64,000 nucleotides of DNA from Anoplopoma fimbria (lineage: Eukaryota; Chordata; Actinopteri; Perciformes; Anoplopomatidae), in contig NC_072464.1 in the NCBI RefSeq assembly GCF_027596085.1, forward strand, positions 13,272,124 to 13,336,123, written 5' to 3'. Below are positions 39,692 through 52,900 of the stretch, one piece after another. Every line of letters begins with the position of its first letter. Positions within the stretch are counted from its first letter, which is position 1. The translations under genes and the position numbers were made by a program. The notes below the pieces were generated by a model. It saw nothing but the letters and a program-made list of their open reading frames with translations, had not been told where the DNA came from and made no database searches.

Positions 39692-40647
39692 GGTGGAATA
39701 ACTTGAGTAACATTAGCTTTTTTTGTGTGTGTTGCTTAAATTATTGTTTTTTCTTGCAGTTGTCTTTTTGGTCATCATTTTGAGAATTGGGCAGTGAAGT
39801 CCATTTATGTACTTTAATTATTTTATTCACTCTTAAAATATACAGTACCAGTCAAAAGTTTGGACACACCTTCTTATTCAAATTGTTATTTTTTCTTTAT
39901 TTTTATTTTTTTCTACATTGTAGATTAATATTGAAGACATCCAAACTATGAAGGAACGCATAAGGAATTATGTGGTAAACAAACAAATTCCCAACAAACC
40001 AGAATATGTTTTATATTTTAGATTCTTCACAGTAGTTGAATGAGAAGGTGTGTCCAAACTTTTGACTGGTACTGTATATGGGGAAATAAAACATAAAACG
40101 TGGCCAACGTACCTGTTATTGATGAATTGATGGCAATTTAAGGCATTTTCTCATTATATTGCGTTTAAGTAGGCTAATATGTACATTACAATAACCTGCA
40201 CTTGTGCTGCAGAAGGCCATGTGAAGCTTGGTGTTGGAAAGTGTGTGTTAAACTAGAGGTGTTGGGATTACATTTAGGATACCCTAATTAAAAGCGTTTC
40301 GTTGTTTAATGTTTTGTTTTTTATTACTTCCATTATTATTATTTTCCTCTCAAGCACCACCAATGCAGCCTCCTAACTCGGTGCACAGTGTTAATAGCCC
40401 GCTGTGGGTGAAAAATCACTGGCACTTGCTGCAAGTCGGACCTGCATGGCATTATGCAGATTCCAGGGCCAGAGGGATTTATCCGGAGGGCCGAGGCCGC
40501 TGGGGGAGCGGCCGGCCCGGCCTTTGTGCACGCCCCTTTTCATCAACTAACGGGCCAAGACAGACGGACAGAAGAAAGCAACAGCATCCCAGCCCCAGTC
40601 CCTGCAGCTCCTCCATCTGCACAGCGGAGCTGGACGGACCAGCCAGG
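39692..40647. other. CCDC89 / LRP2 intergenic region with MITE and LRP2 promoter
   Basis: A MITE at 39843-40074 is followed by AT-rich DNA to about 40360. The segment 40430-40647 is GC- and CpG-rich and is the likely LRP2 promoter and 5' UTR. No TATA box is evident. Confidence 0.55.
39843..40074. mobile_element. Tc1/mariner-like MITE, copy 3 (232 bp)
   Basis: Same inverted termini as copies 1 and 2, with a 5-bp internal length difference. It is flanked by TA at 39841-39842 and 40075-40076. Confidence 0.9.
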
Positions 40648-40934
40648 ATGTGGAGAGCACTGCTACTTCAACTCTTTCTCCTCTTCATATGCTCTGTTAG
40701 ATGGTGCCACTCTGAAGGTAAGTTGTGGGATTGTTTTTTATTCTTATTCCCTTTTTTTTTTTTTTTTAATTCTTTTTTTTTTTTTTTTTTTTTTTCTGTC
40801 AGCTGAATGATTTATTGAGGACCTGCAGAGTTGTTGTGCTACCAGTGATTCACTCAGTGCACTTGTTGCTCATCCAAACAACCCAGTTACTGTGCAGGGA
40901 ATTTAATTGTTGCAAAATGCTTGTGTATTTATTA

Positions 40935-40976
<42 letters not shown>

Positions 40977-43900
40977 AAACAAAAATTAAGTAACAATCCA
41001 GTTAGTAACAGTATATATTTGATGGCACTTGAACAGGATTATTCAACCAAACACATTGGAATAACCCGGATGATGGTTCAAAAAGCCACTGTTATAGTGG
41101 AACTACACAATCACCTCCAGTCATTTTGATGTGGCCACTACGTAATGTTATTCTGGCCCGAGAGCTAAACGTTTTACCACATAGTATTACTTTAAAGGTT
41201 GAGCACAAAGCCTCCCTCAGACAGATTGGAAGTTCTCTTGAGGAACTTTTGCCTGAGCTTTACTGTTGCTAGGTAACAGAGAAGAGCATGTGACTTACAG
41301 ACAATCTGTGAGCACTGAAAGCTACTGGTACAAATCTCATTCAGTGGAGCAGATTTTACGCTGCAAACCACTGATTCAAACATGATTCAAGCTTGAGGAA
41401 GAACTTTATTTTCTCATGTCAGACAGAGACGGACAAAATGCTCACATACTGCTCTTTATACATGACAGCCTTGTGTTTGTCTCTTGTGCTTGTAGCCCTG
41501 CTAGATCCTACTTCTCAAATTGTAATCTGCTTTCTTTTTGCTCAACCCTTAGTATGTAAGCTCCTTAGAGTGAATCAAGCAACTAATTACACTGCAGCTG
41601 CTGCTGAATGGAACCAGTTAAGTAAAAACTGTACCAAGAGTAAGGTCATGGTTATAGCGTTCTGTCTTTTCTCTTAATTTAAAAATATCCTGGAGTTATT
41701 CCCTCACTGGCTGAATGAATCACAAAAACAGAAAAGGTAGACTGTCTATGCCAAAAGAAAACATAGCAGTGGTGACAGTGAGACTGTAGCATTTTAAAAA
41801 TTCACTTGGCATTTCCTTTGAATTACAGCAGTCACAGTAGGCCTACTTGTAGCTAACATTTGCTGATGACAAATCAGGTGTACTAAATGATAAACTTGAA
41901 TAAAACGGCAGACTCTCAGAAGACTTTGTCAGCATGTTCACGGTGATTATTAGCTTGGATTTGTTGTGATTGACAGAAAGTGATGTAAACTGTTTTGCTA
42001 CAATTCAAAAAGTAATTTATCTTTGACCTGAAGTTACACCGAGTATCAAATGCTTCATGGAGGCTTTCTGCTGGTGTGAGAATCAGACCGAAAGATGTGT
42101 CACATTTTTTAATGTCGTTTTACTATGAGGGGACAGGATACTTTCTCTAATCTCTGCTTGATCCTCCACAACAATCCTTTAGTTTGATAATTGTTTCTTT
42201 CATGACCTTCTGCAACACATTAGCCAGCTCTTGGGCTTGATATTCTGCTGCAGAATGCTTACACTGGCAATAATAGCTAATGTGACAGTCTGAGAGGATT
42301 TCAAGGTGCTGGTTTGTTAAATATCCTCTGCCATTTTTGCTGTTTCAGCCATATTTGTTGCTAAATTAAGTTGTTTTTCTCCATTAATAATTTCCTAGTT
42401 TAATCTTAATAACTTATTAACTGCACAGTAAGGACTTTAATGGTGTTAGAAATTAAGTTTTTATTTCATAAGAGTACTATCAAACAGAATAATTAGTATT
42501 ATTATACTGCTAGTATTTTGGTCAGGTGTGGGGCTGGACTATCTTGTTTGATCACAACTATCTTTTTATTTTGAGTCTGTAAACTTTTCAAGACACACAA
42601 ACTGTGCCTGCACATGCATGCTAAATCTCACGCATGCCGGCTCCTTTCCGGTAAAGGAGCCTAAATCCTGGTGCAACAGTTTCACTGCGTTAGAAACAGA
42701 AACACAGTTGGCACTAATCAAGAGCAAATCCTTTCTTTTTCCTGCAGCTTCCCCAGTCTATGTTATAGACACCGACGAGTTTAGCCTCCAGTAAACAGTT
42801 AGTGAGCTGCGACTCGCTGTACATTGGAAAAATAAGTTGTCAAAGTGTCTGTCTCATTGCATGGTGACAACTTAATTTATGATTCTTTTCACTCATGCTC
42901 TTGTTAAGGCACGTCCCAAAAATCATGTTCGGTATTCCTCAATTCTAACCAGACCAAGGCTTTATTCCACACTCTATTTATTCCTCCCTTTTGCTCCCAC
43001 TGCCAAAGCCCCTCCGTTTTTCCCTGTTTTGTGTGTGGCAGTAAGAGCCGAAGTCACTTGTTTGGCAATTGACTGCATTCTGCTGCATTGATTTCCATAT
43101 GAAATAGGCAGCAGCACTTCGCTCTGACAGCATGGATGGGTCCAGCGTTTCATGCTGCCAGCAGCCGTTTTCTCCCAATTTTCTCCACACGCATTCAGTG
43201 AGTGAGGAGCGCTGCGCCAAAACAAGACAGCATTGATGAAAGCTTTCGGGCGCCCCACGTGACAAGAAAGAGATATTTCAGTGGTTGTGAACAGGTGTTT
43301 TCTTAATGGGTGGCCTTGAGAGGGGAGCTTATGTTCCACTTTTGTTTTACCTTATCGCAGGAAGTAAGCCTTACTGTACTCTCCCTACTGCTGAGTTGTT
43401 TTAGGGTGACACTTCCAGTTATGAGTTTGCATCCCTGCTGGCACCTCTTTTGTGCTATTGTAATTTCACAGTGGGGTTTAAGGCCTATGAAGGGCTTCAT
43501 TCTAATGAAAATTCCTCTACTACTCTTCTTTGTTGGGCAATAGTAGGGCGTCCTTATCTTCCTGTATGGATAGTGCGGTGCTCTCTCCTGCTGTGGGTTT
43601 AAGTTGCTAATTAGGAAAGACAAGTCTAGAAAGAAGGAAAAGGAACACATTAAATCACACAAAAAGACTTAAACGAGAAACTAACAAAGAATAAGAAAGC
43701 ACTGATCTTCAGTCTCAAATTAAACCTTCTTAATAGCAGATTTGCATTGTTTACCCTGGCTTTTACCTTCTCTAATATTGATTTTATACTGTGAAATTGT
43801 GACTTTGTCAGGATTAAGACATAGAAATTTGAGAATTAGGGAAAGGTTAAAAGAAGACGTTCTTTTCAGAATGTAAGAAGAACCCTCGCAAAAAATAGTG

Positions 43901-46900
43901 CCGTTGAAAGGTTTAGCCTCAGTGTATCTGTCACTTTTCCCAGAAGTGATACTGTCAGGAAACACTGGATGCATTTGAAAGCCTCCAGCAGATTGGTTTC
44001 TCCTTGGCATATGTGGTTTTAAGTTATCAACCTAGGTCTGGATGGCAGCTACAACCATCTTGATCTTTTTCAAAGCAGATGAATTTTGAGAGTGCTATTT
44101 CATTCATTTGTTTAGCTAATGAAGGAATGCATTTTTTTTAAATTTATTGATACACATTTGTTCAGTTTGATGACACAATTTCATTTCTGTTTTTAAGACT
44201 TTGTGGTCCTGTATAGACAATAGTGTTGTCTGGACATTTAAAACTTTAATGTATTGAATCCGCCCGGCATTGTCGAGGGCAATATAGTATTATTGTTAAT
44301 TAGAGCAGCATCTCTAAGCAGTTTATAAACTGTATGCAATCCCACTGCCATGCTATGGATGATGCTGAATCCTCTGGGATCACTGCCTTGCAACAAAGGC
44401 TCCCTTTGAGCAGATTGTGAGCAATTTTATCATTAGTAAACTGAGCAGGAAAAAAAAGTTTTGCCTTCTGGATAGCTGCTGAAGGAGTTAAATATGCAGC
44501 TTGTTTTTCTGGAATGGTAGTAAAGCAGTTTGGTGTTTTGCTGGATGATTAATATGAGACAAGAATTCTTGATTGGAGCGTATGTGTCTTTTAGTGCAGT
44601 AGTACAGGCACTGAACCCACCACTGTTGTGGAAGTGATCCACCTTTAAAAGAAAACATTACATAAAGGAGATGATAAACCTCTGACTCTAAAAACAATCA
44701 ATGCCTTATTCACACAGCATTTTTTAAGTCAATCGGTTGCAGGTTTGTAGGCAATTCATTTTTTGGTAGTTAACCTTTGATGATTCGGGATAACCTTTAA
44801 ACCAATACATTTTGTGCCCAGGTATATAGCCGTACATTTTTTTGTCATTGCATTTGTCAATAATTATTTTGTAACTATAGTAACTTCAAGTTGTCTATAG
44901 CTATGGTGTACTGCAGGATGTATTTTAGCTGACTAACCACAATATTTTGTGTAGTTGTGGGCAGCTATTTGATTTAGAAGGAAGAATGTTTCCAAAGTGC
45001 TGGATAAGACAGGATAGAGATCGACCCCCAACCCCAAACGAGCACCACCAATCACCACCTCACAGCTCTTCTCACGAAGAATTTGGGTTGAAATGGTTGC
45101 GGTACCACCCAGTACCACTATTTATCCCAATTACATTTCAGACTGGACAGGAACAGCATGCACCATAAATCAGGCTGTCAGAGAGACAATCAGAATTGCA
45201 CTGGTCTGATGGAGTGCTCTGCCACTGAACTATGCTGCCTGAATCAATCTCTCCTGGAAAACGTCAGGGAAGGTAGAGTGGTGGTACCTTATCTCTACAG
45301 ATGCCATTCAGCGGGAACATCAAAAGGAGGCTCAGGATGAGTGAAGATTGTGTAACTGTCAGGGGGTTGGCTGGCACGCGTGTCTCCAAGACAATGTTGT
45401 TAACAACATGCTTCATCAGGGGAAGGAATCCCCCATACCCCCTTACGCCATGTTTAAAAAAAATAAAGTAGTATTTAAGTATTTTAATTAGTTATCTTTT
45501 TTGTCATTATTTTTTTATATATATTTTTTTCCTTGTTTCAAGAACCCAGGATGTGCAGAATGACACTTTATTGATGTAATTTAATAAGAAAAATAACAGT
45601 GATAGTAAAAATAATAATATTGTAATCAACATTGATGGAGAACTGTGGATACAAGTTCTTATTGTATGTAAGAAACAGCTTGAAATGTAGCACTGAATAA
45701 TGTAGACTTTTTCATTGTGTTTAGGATGTGAGCTGGGACAGTTCCGCTGTGCGACAGGTCGGTGTATTCCAGGTGACTGGCACTGTGACGGCACATCAGA
45801 CTGTGTGGATGACTCTGATGAACAGGACTGCCGTGAGTTTCTCACTATATTGCACTGTAGGCCAACATAGCACCCGAGAGATTGGGATATTTAGCATAAT
45901 GCTTCTTTCTTCTTCTATGTCATTCCAACCTGAATTAAAGCAGTGGTGGAAGAATTACTCAGATCATTTACTTAAATTTTATTTATTCAATTACCTTTTA
46001 TTGAATCTATAATTGTGAACCCATGTTATTTTACAAGTTGATTTTTGTGTTTTTTTATAAAATCCTAATCAGCGAGTTAACTAGTAATTTAAGTGCTGTA
46101 CAATTGTGTCAAATATAAAATAGCCCACAATGTTTTCTTATTACATTGATTGGAGCAGAAGCATATACACTAGTAGTATGAAAACACTTGAGTAATACGC
46201 AAGTAACTAAAAATCTTACTTGTGTACTGCACTTGAGAAAATGCACCTAGTAGCTTTCCACTGCTGGTTAACAGTCAACTGTGAATAATGAAATGCTCTG
46301 TGTGTATTCCCACAGCTCAGGTAACATGTGATGAGAGCCATTTTGCATGTTTGAGTGACGGTGAGTGTATCCCTGTTACGTGGGTGTGTGATGATGAGGA
46401 GGACTGTGAGGATGGCTCAGATGAGAGGCACCACTGCGGTAAGTACATTTTACAATATTAGCAATACTTCAGGAGTTATTATTCCAATTGTATTTTCAAC
46501 AATAAGATCTTTAAGATATATATATATGCCAAAGGGTCTGTGGAAGTTAAGAACTTAGATGCCTGTTAAGTACCTTTATCTACAGTTCAAGAAGATACAA
46601 GTTTAAGTGCATATAAGAACTATGTGAATAAAACCTTTCTATGTCTCTCTCCAATCTGTCCCCAGCTGGAAGGACATGCACCAGTGGACAGTTCAGTTGT
46701 AGTAACGGGGCATGCATCCCAGGAGAATACCGATGTGACCGTCTGGCAGACTGCTCAGATGGCTCTGATGAGAGAGACTGCCGTAAGTCTTCTCCGGGGG
46801 TGGTTTCCTTTTTTTAGTATTTCAGGCTCCTGTGGCATTTTAATCAATTTGTTAAGATTAAGAGGCTCGCTGACTGACAGAATGGGCCACAATATGCTTC

Positions 46901-49900
46901 TTGTTGTCAGAGGTTGATTGCAGATTCCTTGGTGGATTAGTCAAGCTGAAGTTCAGCTGCAATGCTATTATTGTGCCGACATGGTAAACTCACAGCACTA
47001 CACACTGTGGTAATCTCACAATGGCATGAAGAATGCTGTGGCGACTGCCGTTGTTATGCTGGTGGCGTTACATTTTCGTCTCTTATCCTTCCCATTCACG
47101 GTGCTTTTCGCATTTTAAAAGCTGACAATAGCACAGTTGTCAGCGTGATTTGACTGCTTTTGTGCCCTGATGATGTTTTCATCTTTCAGATTACCCCGAG
47201 TGTACACAGCTGAGGTGTGCTAATGGGGCCTGCTACAACCGGACCCAGAGATGTGACCAGATACTTGACTGTCGTGATGGCTCTGATGAGGCGAATTGCA
47301 GTAAGAAGCCTGTCATTTTTAGTGGCAAACTGTTCACGTGGCCTTTGTTGAGCTTCCCAAAAAGCGCAACCTAAAAAGTAAAAGCATTCATAACCTGACA
47401 TCATCATCAAATAGATATTTTGCCTTTTTCTGTTGTGTTTTTTTAGCACAGCGCTGCAACGCGGGCCTGTTCCCGTGTCATAACGGGGTGTGTGTTCCTC
47501 AACGCTACGTCTGTGACCATGACGATGACTGTGGAGACCGAAGTGATGAGCTAAACTGCAGTATGTAGCCTCTGTCTTTCTACATCTCCTCTTTCAATCA
47601 AACCCCACAGTGTGTCATGACTCTTATCTTCATCCAGATAAATGTCTCTGATCTTTTCTCTGCATTGATATTCTCCACTTCACCTGCAGCATATCCTACA
47701 TGTAGAGGGAACTACTTCACCTGCCCTAGCGGCCGCTGTATCCACCAAGTCTGGGTTTGTGATGGAGAGGATGACTGTGAGGACAATGCAGATGAAAAAG
47801 GCTGTGGTAGGTATACAACCAGTTGTCATAAAACCATGTTAATTGTTGCTGTAAGGAGCAGAAGAGTTAATGTTTAAAGAACACTAGAATGTGTAACAAC
47901 TCCAGCTCTCTGTGTGAACCTGATTCATCCCCAGTCTCCATGGTTTGTACGGGCTAGCAAGACGCAATGTCTGTGCTCCTTTAAGTGTGTTATTCAAATG
48001 CCTCTTTGTGGCACAAGATCACGCAGCCCCCCCAAAGGGCTTTAGAATTCCTCCACACGGCTGTGAAGAGTGTGTGTTTTTAGAGGATGGGCTGCAGAAG
48101 CCCTCTGAGCCCCCATGTGACCCCCTCAAAGCTCCATTCCCCTGTGTCGATTTAAAGTGACAGTAATTTCCCTGACAATAAAGTCCCAGTCACAATTTTC
48201 TTAAGATCAGCAGCACATTCCTGTGGAGATAAGGCTGCCTGTCAATACATACTTTTCCCACTAAAACCATGTCGTGTTTTCCCTATTTCTATGTGTAAGC
48301 CTGCACAAATAAAGACTCATTTTTTTTCTGCAGATAATGTACCACAGGAGTGTTACCCAGGAGAATGGCCCTGTCCATCCACTGGCCAGTGTATCCCCAT
48401 TGATCACCTGTGTGATGGAACGGCTCAGTGTCCGGAGGGAGACGATGAAACTAACAGCACTGCTGGGCGCAACTGCAGTTAGTACCAACACAACTTGTTT
48501 CAAGTCCACATTAAGACATCTGCTATCATATAATCTGTGCTAGTGAAGTATATTCAATCACTAATGTGGTTACTGTGTCCAGGTATCTGGAGATGTGCCT
48601 CTCTAAGCTGTGAGCATCGCTGTCATGCTTCCCCTGATGGAGGGGTCTGCTCTTGTCCTTCTGGATACATTGTCAGCAGCAACAATAGTCGCTCATGTAT
48701 AGGTATTTATCCTTTATTGCCTTTACATTACCCTGGCACAATAATTAAGATTCTTTAAATAAGTTGGGATGTTCAATGCTTTTCTATGTAATAGAAAGTA
48801 AAATCTACTTTTGGTCAGTAAATGAAATAATACATCATATATCTCCTAGTGAGCGACAACCGACATACTCAAACACAGAATACCAGAAGTGCACTGAAAA
48901 AGCTTTACCAATTAAGACCTTGGTGCACTCTCAATTCTTATTCTGGCCAGACCCTTATACTGTATACTCAAATTAAGTTTGCAAGATCTAGACATTGGAC
49001 TCAGAAGTACAGCACACACCTTGGACTCATAGCTGAATTGACAAAAATGAGAGGAAATCTAAGAAAGTTTCCTTGATTAACACCTCATTACAGCTCTATG
49101 TTGATGTCTTATAAAATGTAATCAAAGAGCAATTTGACTCAAACAAAACAAATCATTCTTTAATCGTCATCCGTTGTGATTTTGATATCATGCTAAAGAC
49201 TTTGACGACTGTTCGATGTGGGGCGTATGTGACCAGCTGTGTGAGGACCGCATAGGCTCCCACCGCTGCAGCTGTCGAGAGGGCTACATCCTGGAGCAGC
49301 ACAGACACTGCAGAGCTGACGTCTCGAGTGAGTGTTTCTTCTCCGTTTGAACAGATTCTCTTACCTGCTGTATGCTCAGATTTTGAATGTGTGAATGATC
49401 CATGTAAATGACTACCATTAGCATAGCCCCCTTTTCCTGTTTGCCAACCAATGTGGCTGCTTCAGTGAGCGTCTGCACTTCTTTCTGGTGCATTGTTGCG
49501 TACCGAATGCTGTTTTAGTTACTCTCTTGCCTTTGTGGAACATAGAAAGAGTGTTGACTGAGAGGCTGACCTCTCTGACTCTAGCTTTAGTAAAAAGAGT
49601 GTGTAAGGATAGTAGCTAGAAAGTACTCAACCCACATTGGTCTTACTCAGGGTTTTGAATTAATGCACTACATTCTGTAAATTTCCACTGATATTTTAGT
49701 TGATCATGCCTACAACAAAATAGATTTTTACTTAAATACAAATCAGGCCCTGCTTTCTAACCTGAAATTTTCAAATGACGTCTTTAAGATATGTTTTCTA
49801 ACTTGTTGTATTTTGTTTGTCACTTGTTGTACTGCAGCTGGAGTCCCTTCCTTGCTATTTTCTAATGGCAGAGACCTGCTAATAGGTGACATCCATGGCA

Positions 49901-52900
49901 ACAGTCTGCGCACTTTGGTTAATTCACAGAACAGAGGGGTTGCAGTGGGAGTGGACTTCCATTATAATCTCCATAGGATATTCTGGACTGATACCATTCA
50001 GAATAAGGTATTTTTTTAATCTAATTTCCATATTCATGTTATATGTACTTATTTACTTCAGTGTTTTTCTTAGAGCATTACCTGGATGATTATTTTTGTG
50101 CCAGGGTAAGAGATCACGGGAATAGACCTCTGTCTTGTTTGAGGAAATACTTGAGATAGACCTGAGCTGCAGAATGAAATTCTTTCAGTTATCCTGTAAA
50201 ATATCAGCAATGTTGATACTATAATAATGGGATAGCTGTTGGCTCCTTTGCGGCTGGGTCATAATGAAGGGAAGTAGATGTGGAATGGAATCCAAATGGC
50301 CTAATCTTGAAACCTGTCTGATAGGCTGGTATGATGTTCACATACCAGGGTGCAATTTTTGTAACTCGATCTTGTTTGAAGTAATCATGGTGTATTTGTT
50401 TTCAGTGGCACTGTCCATCTATATGCATTCTTTGGCCAGCTAAAAAAGTATTTGTCAGCCTGTGCTTTGGCTCCTTAATGGTTTGAACTGCAGCCACTGG
50501 GCTGAAAGGCTAGGACATATCTCTGACTGGGTATCTGTGTATCACCTGCCTTCATGGCAGCATGTCAGATTAAAAGTAGGGAAAGCACAAACAGGGCATG
50601 TGAATGCAACCAGAGAGGTTAAACAATCAGGCTATTTCCACATCTTCAGTTTCTCTTTAAACAGGTCAGTTGAATCCTGCTTCTTAGACATATGGATCTT
50701 GTTTCAAAAGAGGCAGAGCTGCTAAAAGCAATACCCCCCTTAACCAGCTGCATGGTGCCAAGGTTTCCACCCGGAGAAACTAGTGCCATCATAGTACCGG
50801 TAGAATGGCAGGTTTAGAAAACCACCTTACAGGGTCACAGAAATGTAGCCAGACAGAATCGTCAGAGAGGCAAACATATAATCTCTCTCTGCCTATTGCT
50901 GCCGCCTAAAATGTGTTTCTCATTGTTAGTTTTGCATTCATGCCAGTGACGATCTCTCTTAACACAATACTCACATTCCAATATGTTTAGTAAAATAGTT
51001 CATGTTCTCCACAATTGTTTCTCCTGTTGATACTAGCCATACAGGGATCCCATCTTAAAGCAGTTTCAATTGAAGTTAGAGGGGAAAAATTCAAGTTCTA
51101 TGTTATGTGTAAAAATGTATTCCAAAGATTAATCCCAGCTAGTATAAGGTTTCAGCAGACTGAGTTTGAAAAATCAAGTGGCTGAATTCCAAAGTTTCAG
51201 TCCTTATATGCAAAATTTGTGTTAGCGTTCCTTTGTAGTTACAAGGAAGCACTGTCCGTTTGAGCTTTTGAGTGATGCCCACTTTATTTTTCTGACTCAG
51301 ACTGCTGAAGCCTGGAGCCTGCTAAAGCAAAATTTTAGAATTTTCACTCAGGACAAGGAAGGGGGATTTTGTCTCCCATCACTTAAATTGTTAAGATATA
51401 GTGGAGAAATGTCTACCTGAGCAGATAATGAAGATGCTCTCCCTCTGGTTCTGTTGTTATACAAGCTTCTCCTTGCTTTGTTGACAAAGCCGGGCCAACT
51501 GCACAGGCTTTAGTGCGTTTTCATGCATGTGAGCGAGCAATTGATTCATATGAGATAACACTTTCAATGCACCTACAGGCATGTGAGTATTGTATTAAGA
51601 TACACAAAAATGTGAACTTATCTTTTAATATCTTCCCTTGATTTCTTGAAGCGGTGACCACCTACGAGCTAATTTCTTGACAACAATGCCGTCTTTTGTG
51701 TACAGGTGTTTTCTGTGGCTATGGACGGTTCCAATATGCAGGTGGTTTTAAATGTATCAGTTGACCACCCTGAGAACTTGGCAGTGGATTGGGTGAACAA
51801 TAAACTATATGTGGTGGAGGCCAGCGTCAATAGGATTGACATGGTGGACTTTGATGGAAGTAACCGGGTCACACTCATCACTGAAAACCTTGGAAACCCT
51901 AGAGGACTGGCCGTTGACCCCACTGTCGGGTAAGCACATCTCCCAGTTTCCATCCATTCATCTATCAACCCATTCCCGAACCCTACATACAGTATCTGTC
52001 GTGCTCCATTGGCAGAGAATAATGGGGTGTGTGTGTGAGATTAGCAGATTGCCCTGGGTGGATTAGTGAGGAGCAATGTAAGTGATGACCCTCATTGTAA
52101 TCCAATAGTATAGTTGAAAGGGGGAGGAGAGCCAGGTGGCTACAGATAAATTGCTTATCGAATGTACAGCTCTTTGGTGAGATGCACAGCCACCCACCTG
52201 GAGACATAATGTGATGCTTGGGATGCTGGACTTCATTGACAAAAGAAAAGTCTCCATGATCTTTCGAAAGAAAATACGTGAAATGTTGTTTCTGTGGTCC
52301 CAGCTGTAAATAGCAGTCCTTTGTGTAATGATCTCGACTAATGAAAACTGGCAAATTAAACATTAAACCTTTTTTCACAGGTACATGTTCTTCTCAGATT
52401 GGGAAGCAGTGAATGGACAACCAGGACTGGAGCGTGCCTTTATGGATGGCACCAACCGTTATGGGATCATTGGGAGTAAACTGGGCTGGCCGGCTGGTAT
52501 CACACTAGACATTGAAGCCAAGCGCATCTACTGGGTTGACAGTCGCTATGACTACATTGAAACTGCAACATATGATGGTCTTCATAGGTAAATATGTAAT
52601 GTGTTATTGCTAAAAAAAGTAATTAATTTAGAAGCAAAAACAAAAGTAAATCTCAAACAATTCTGTAGGTCTAACAAGCAGAAAGGTCCATGCATTTATA
52701 TTCAAATGAATTAATGTTATCAACATTTTTTCAATAGGAAAACAGTGGTCCATGGAGGTGCGGTGATCCCACACCCATTTGGCATCAGTCTGTTTGAGCA
52801 CAATGTCTATTTCACGGATTGGACCAAGATGGCCGTGATGAAAGCCAACAAGTTCACTGACAGCAGTCCTCAAGTTGTTTACAGTACTTCACTGACCCCA

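Noticed and set aside
40309..40810. Plus-strand open frames overlapping LRP2 exon 1
   Set aside because: They run through the GC-rich promoter and a poly-T intron tract; the LRP2 signal-peptide frame explains the real coding part.
42974..43662. Minus-strand open frames of about 95-120 codons in LRP2 intron 1
   Set aside because: No similarity, splice context or coding bias that I recognise.
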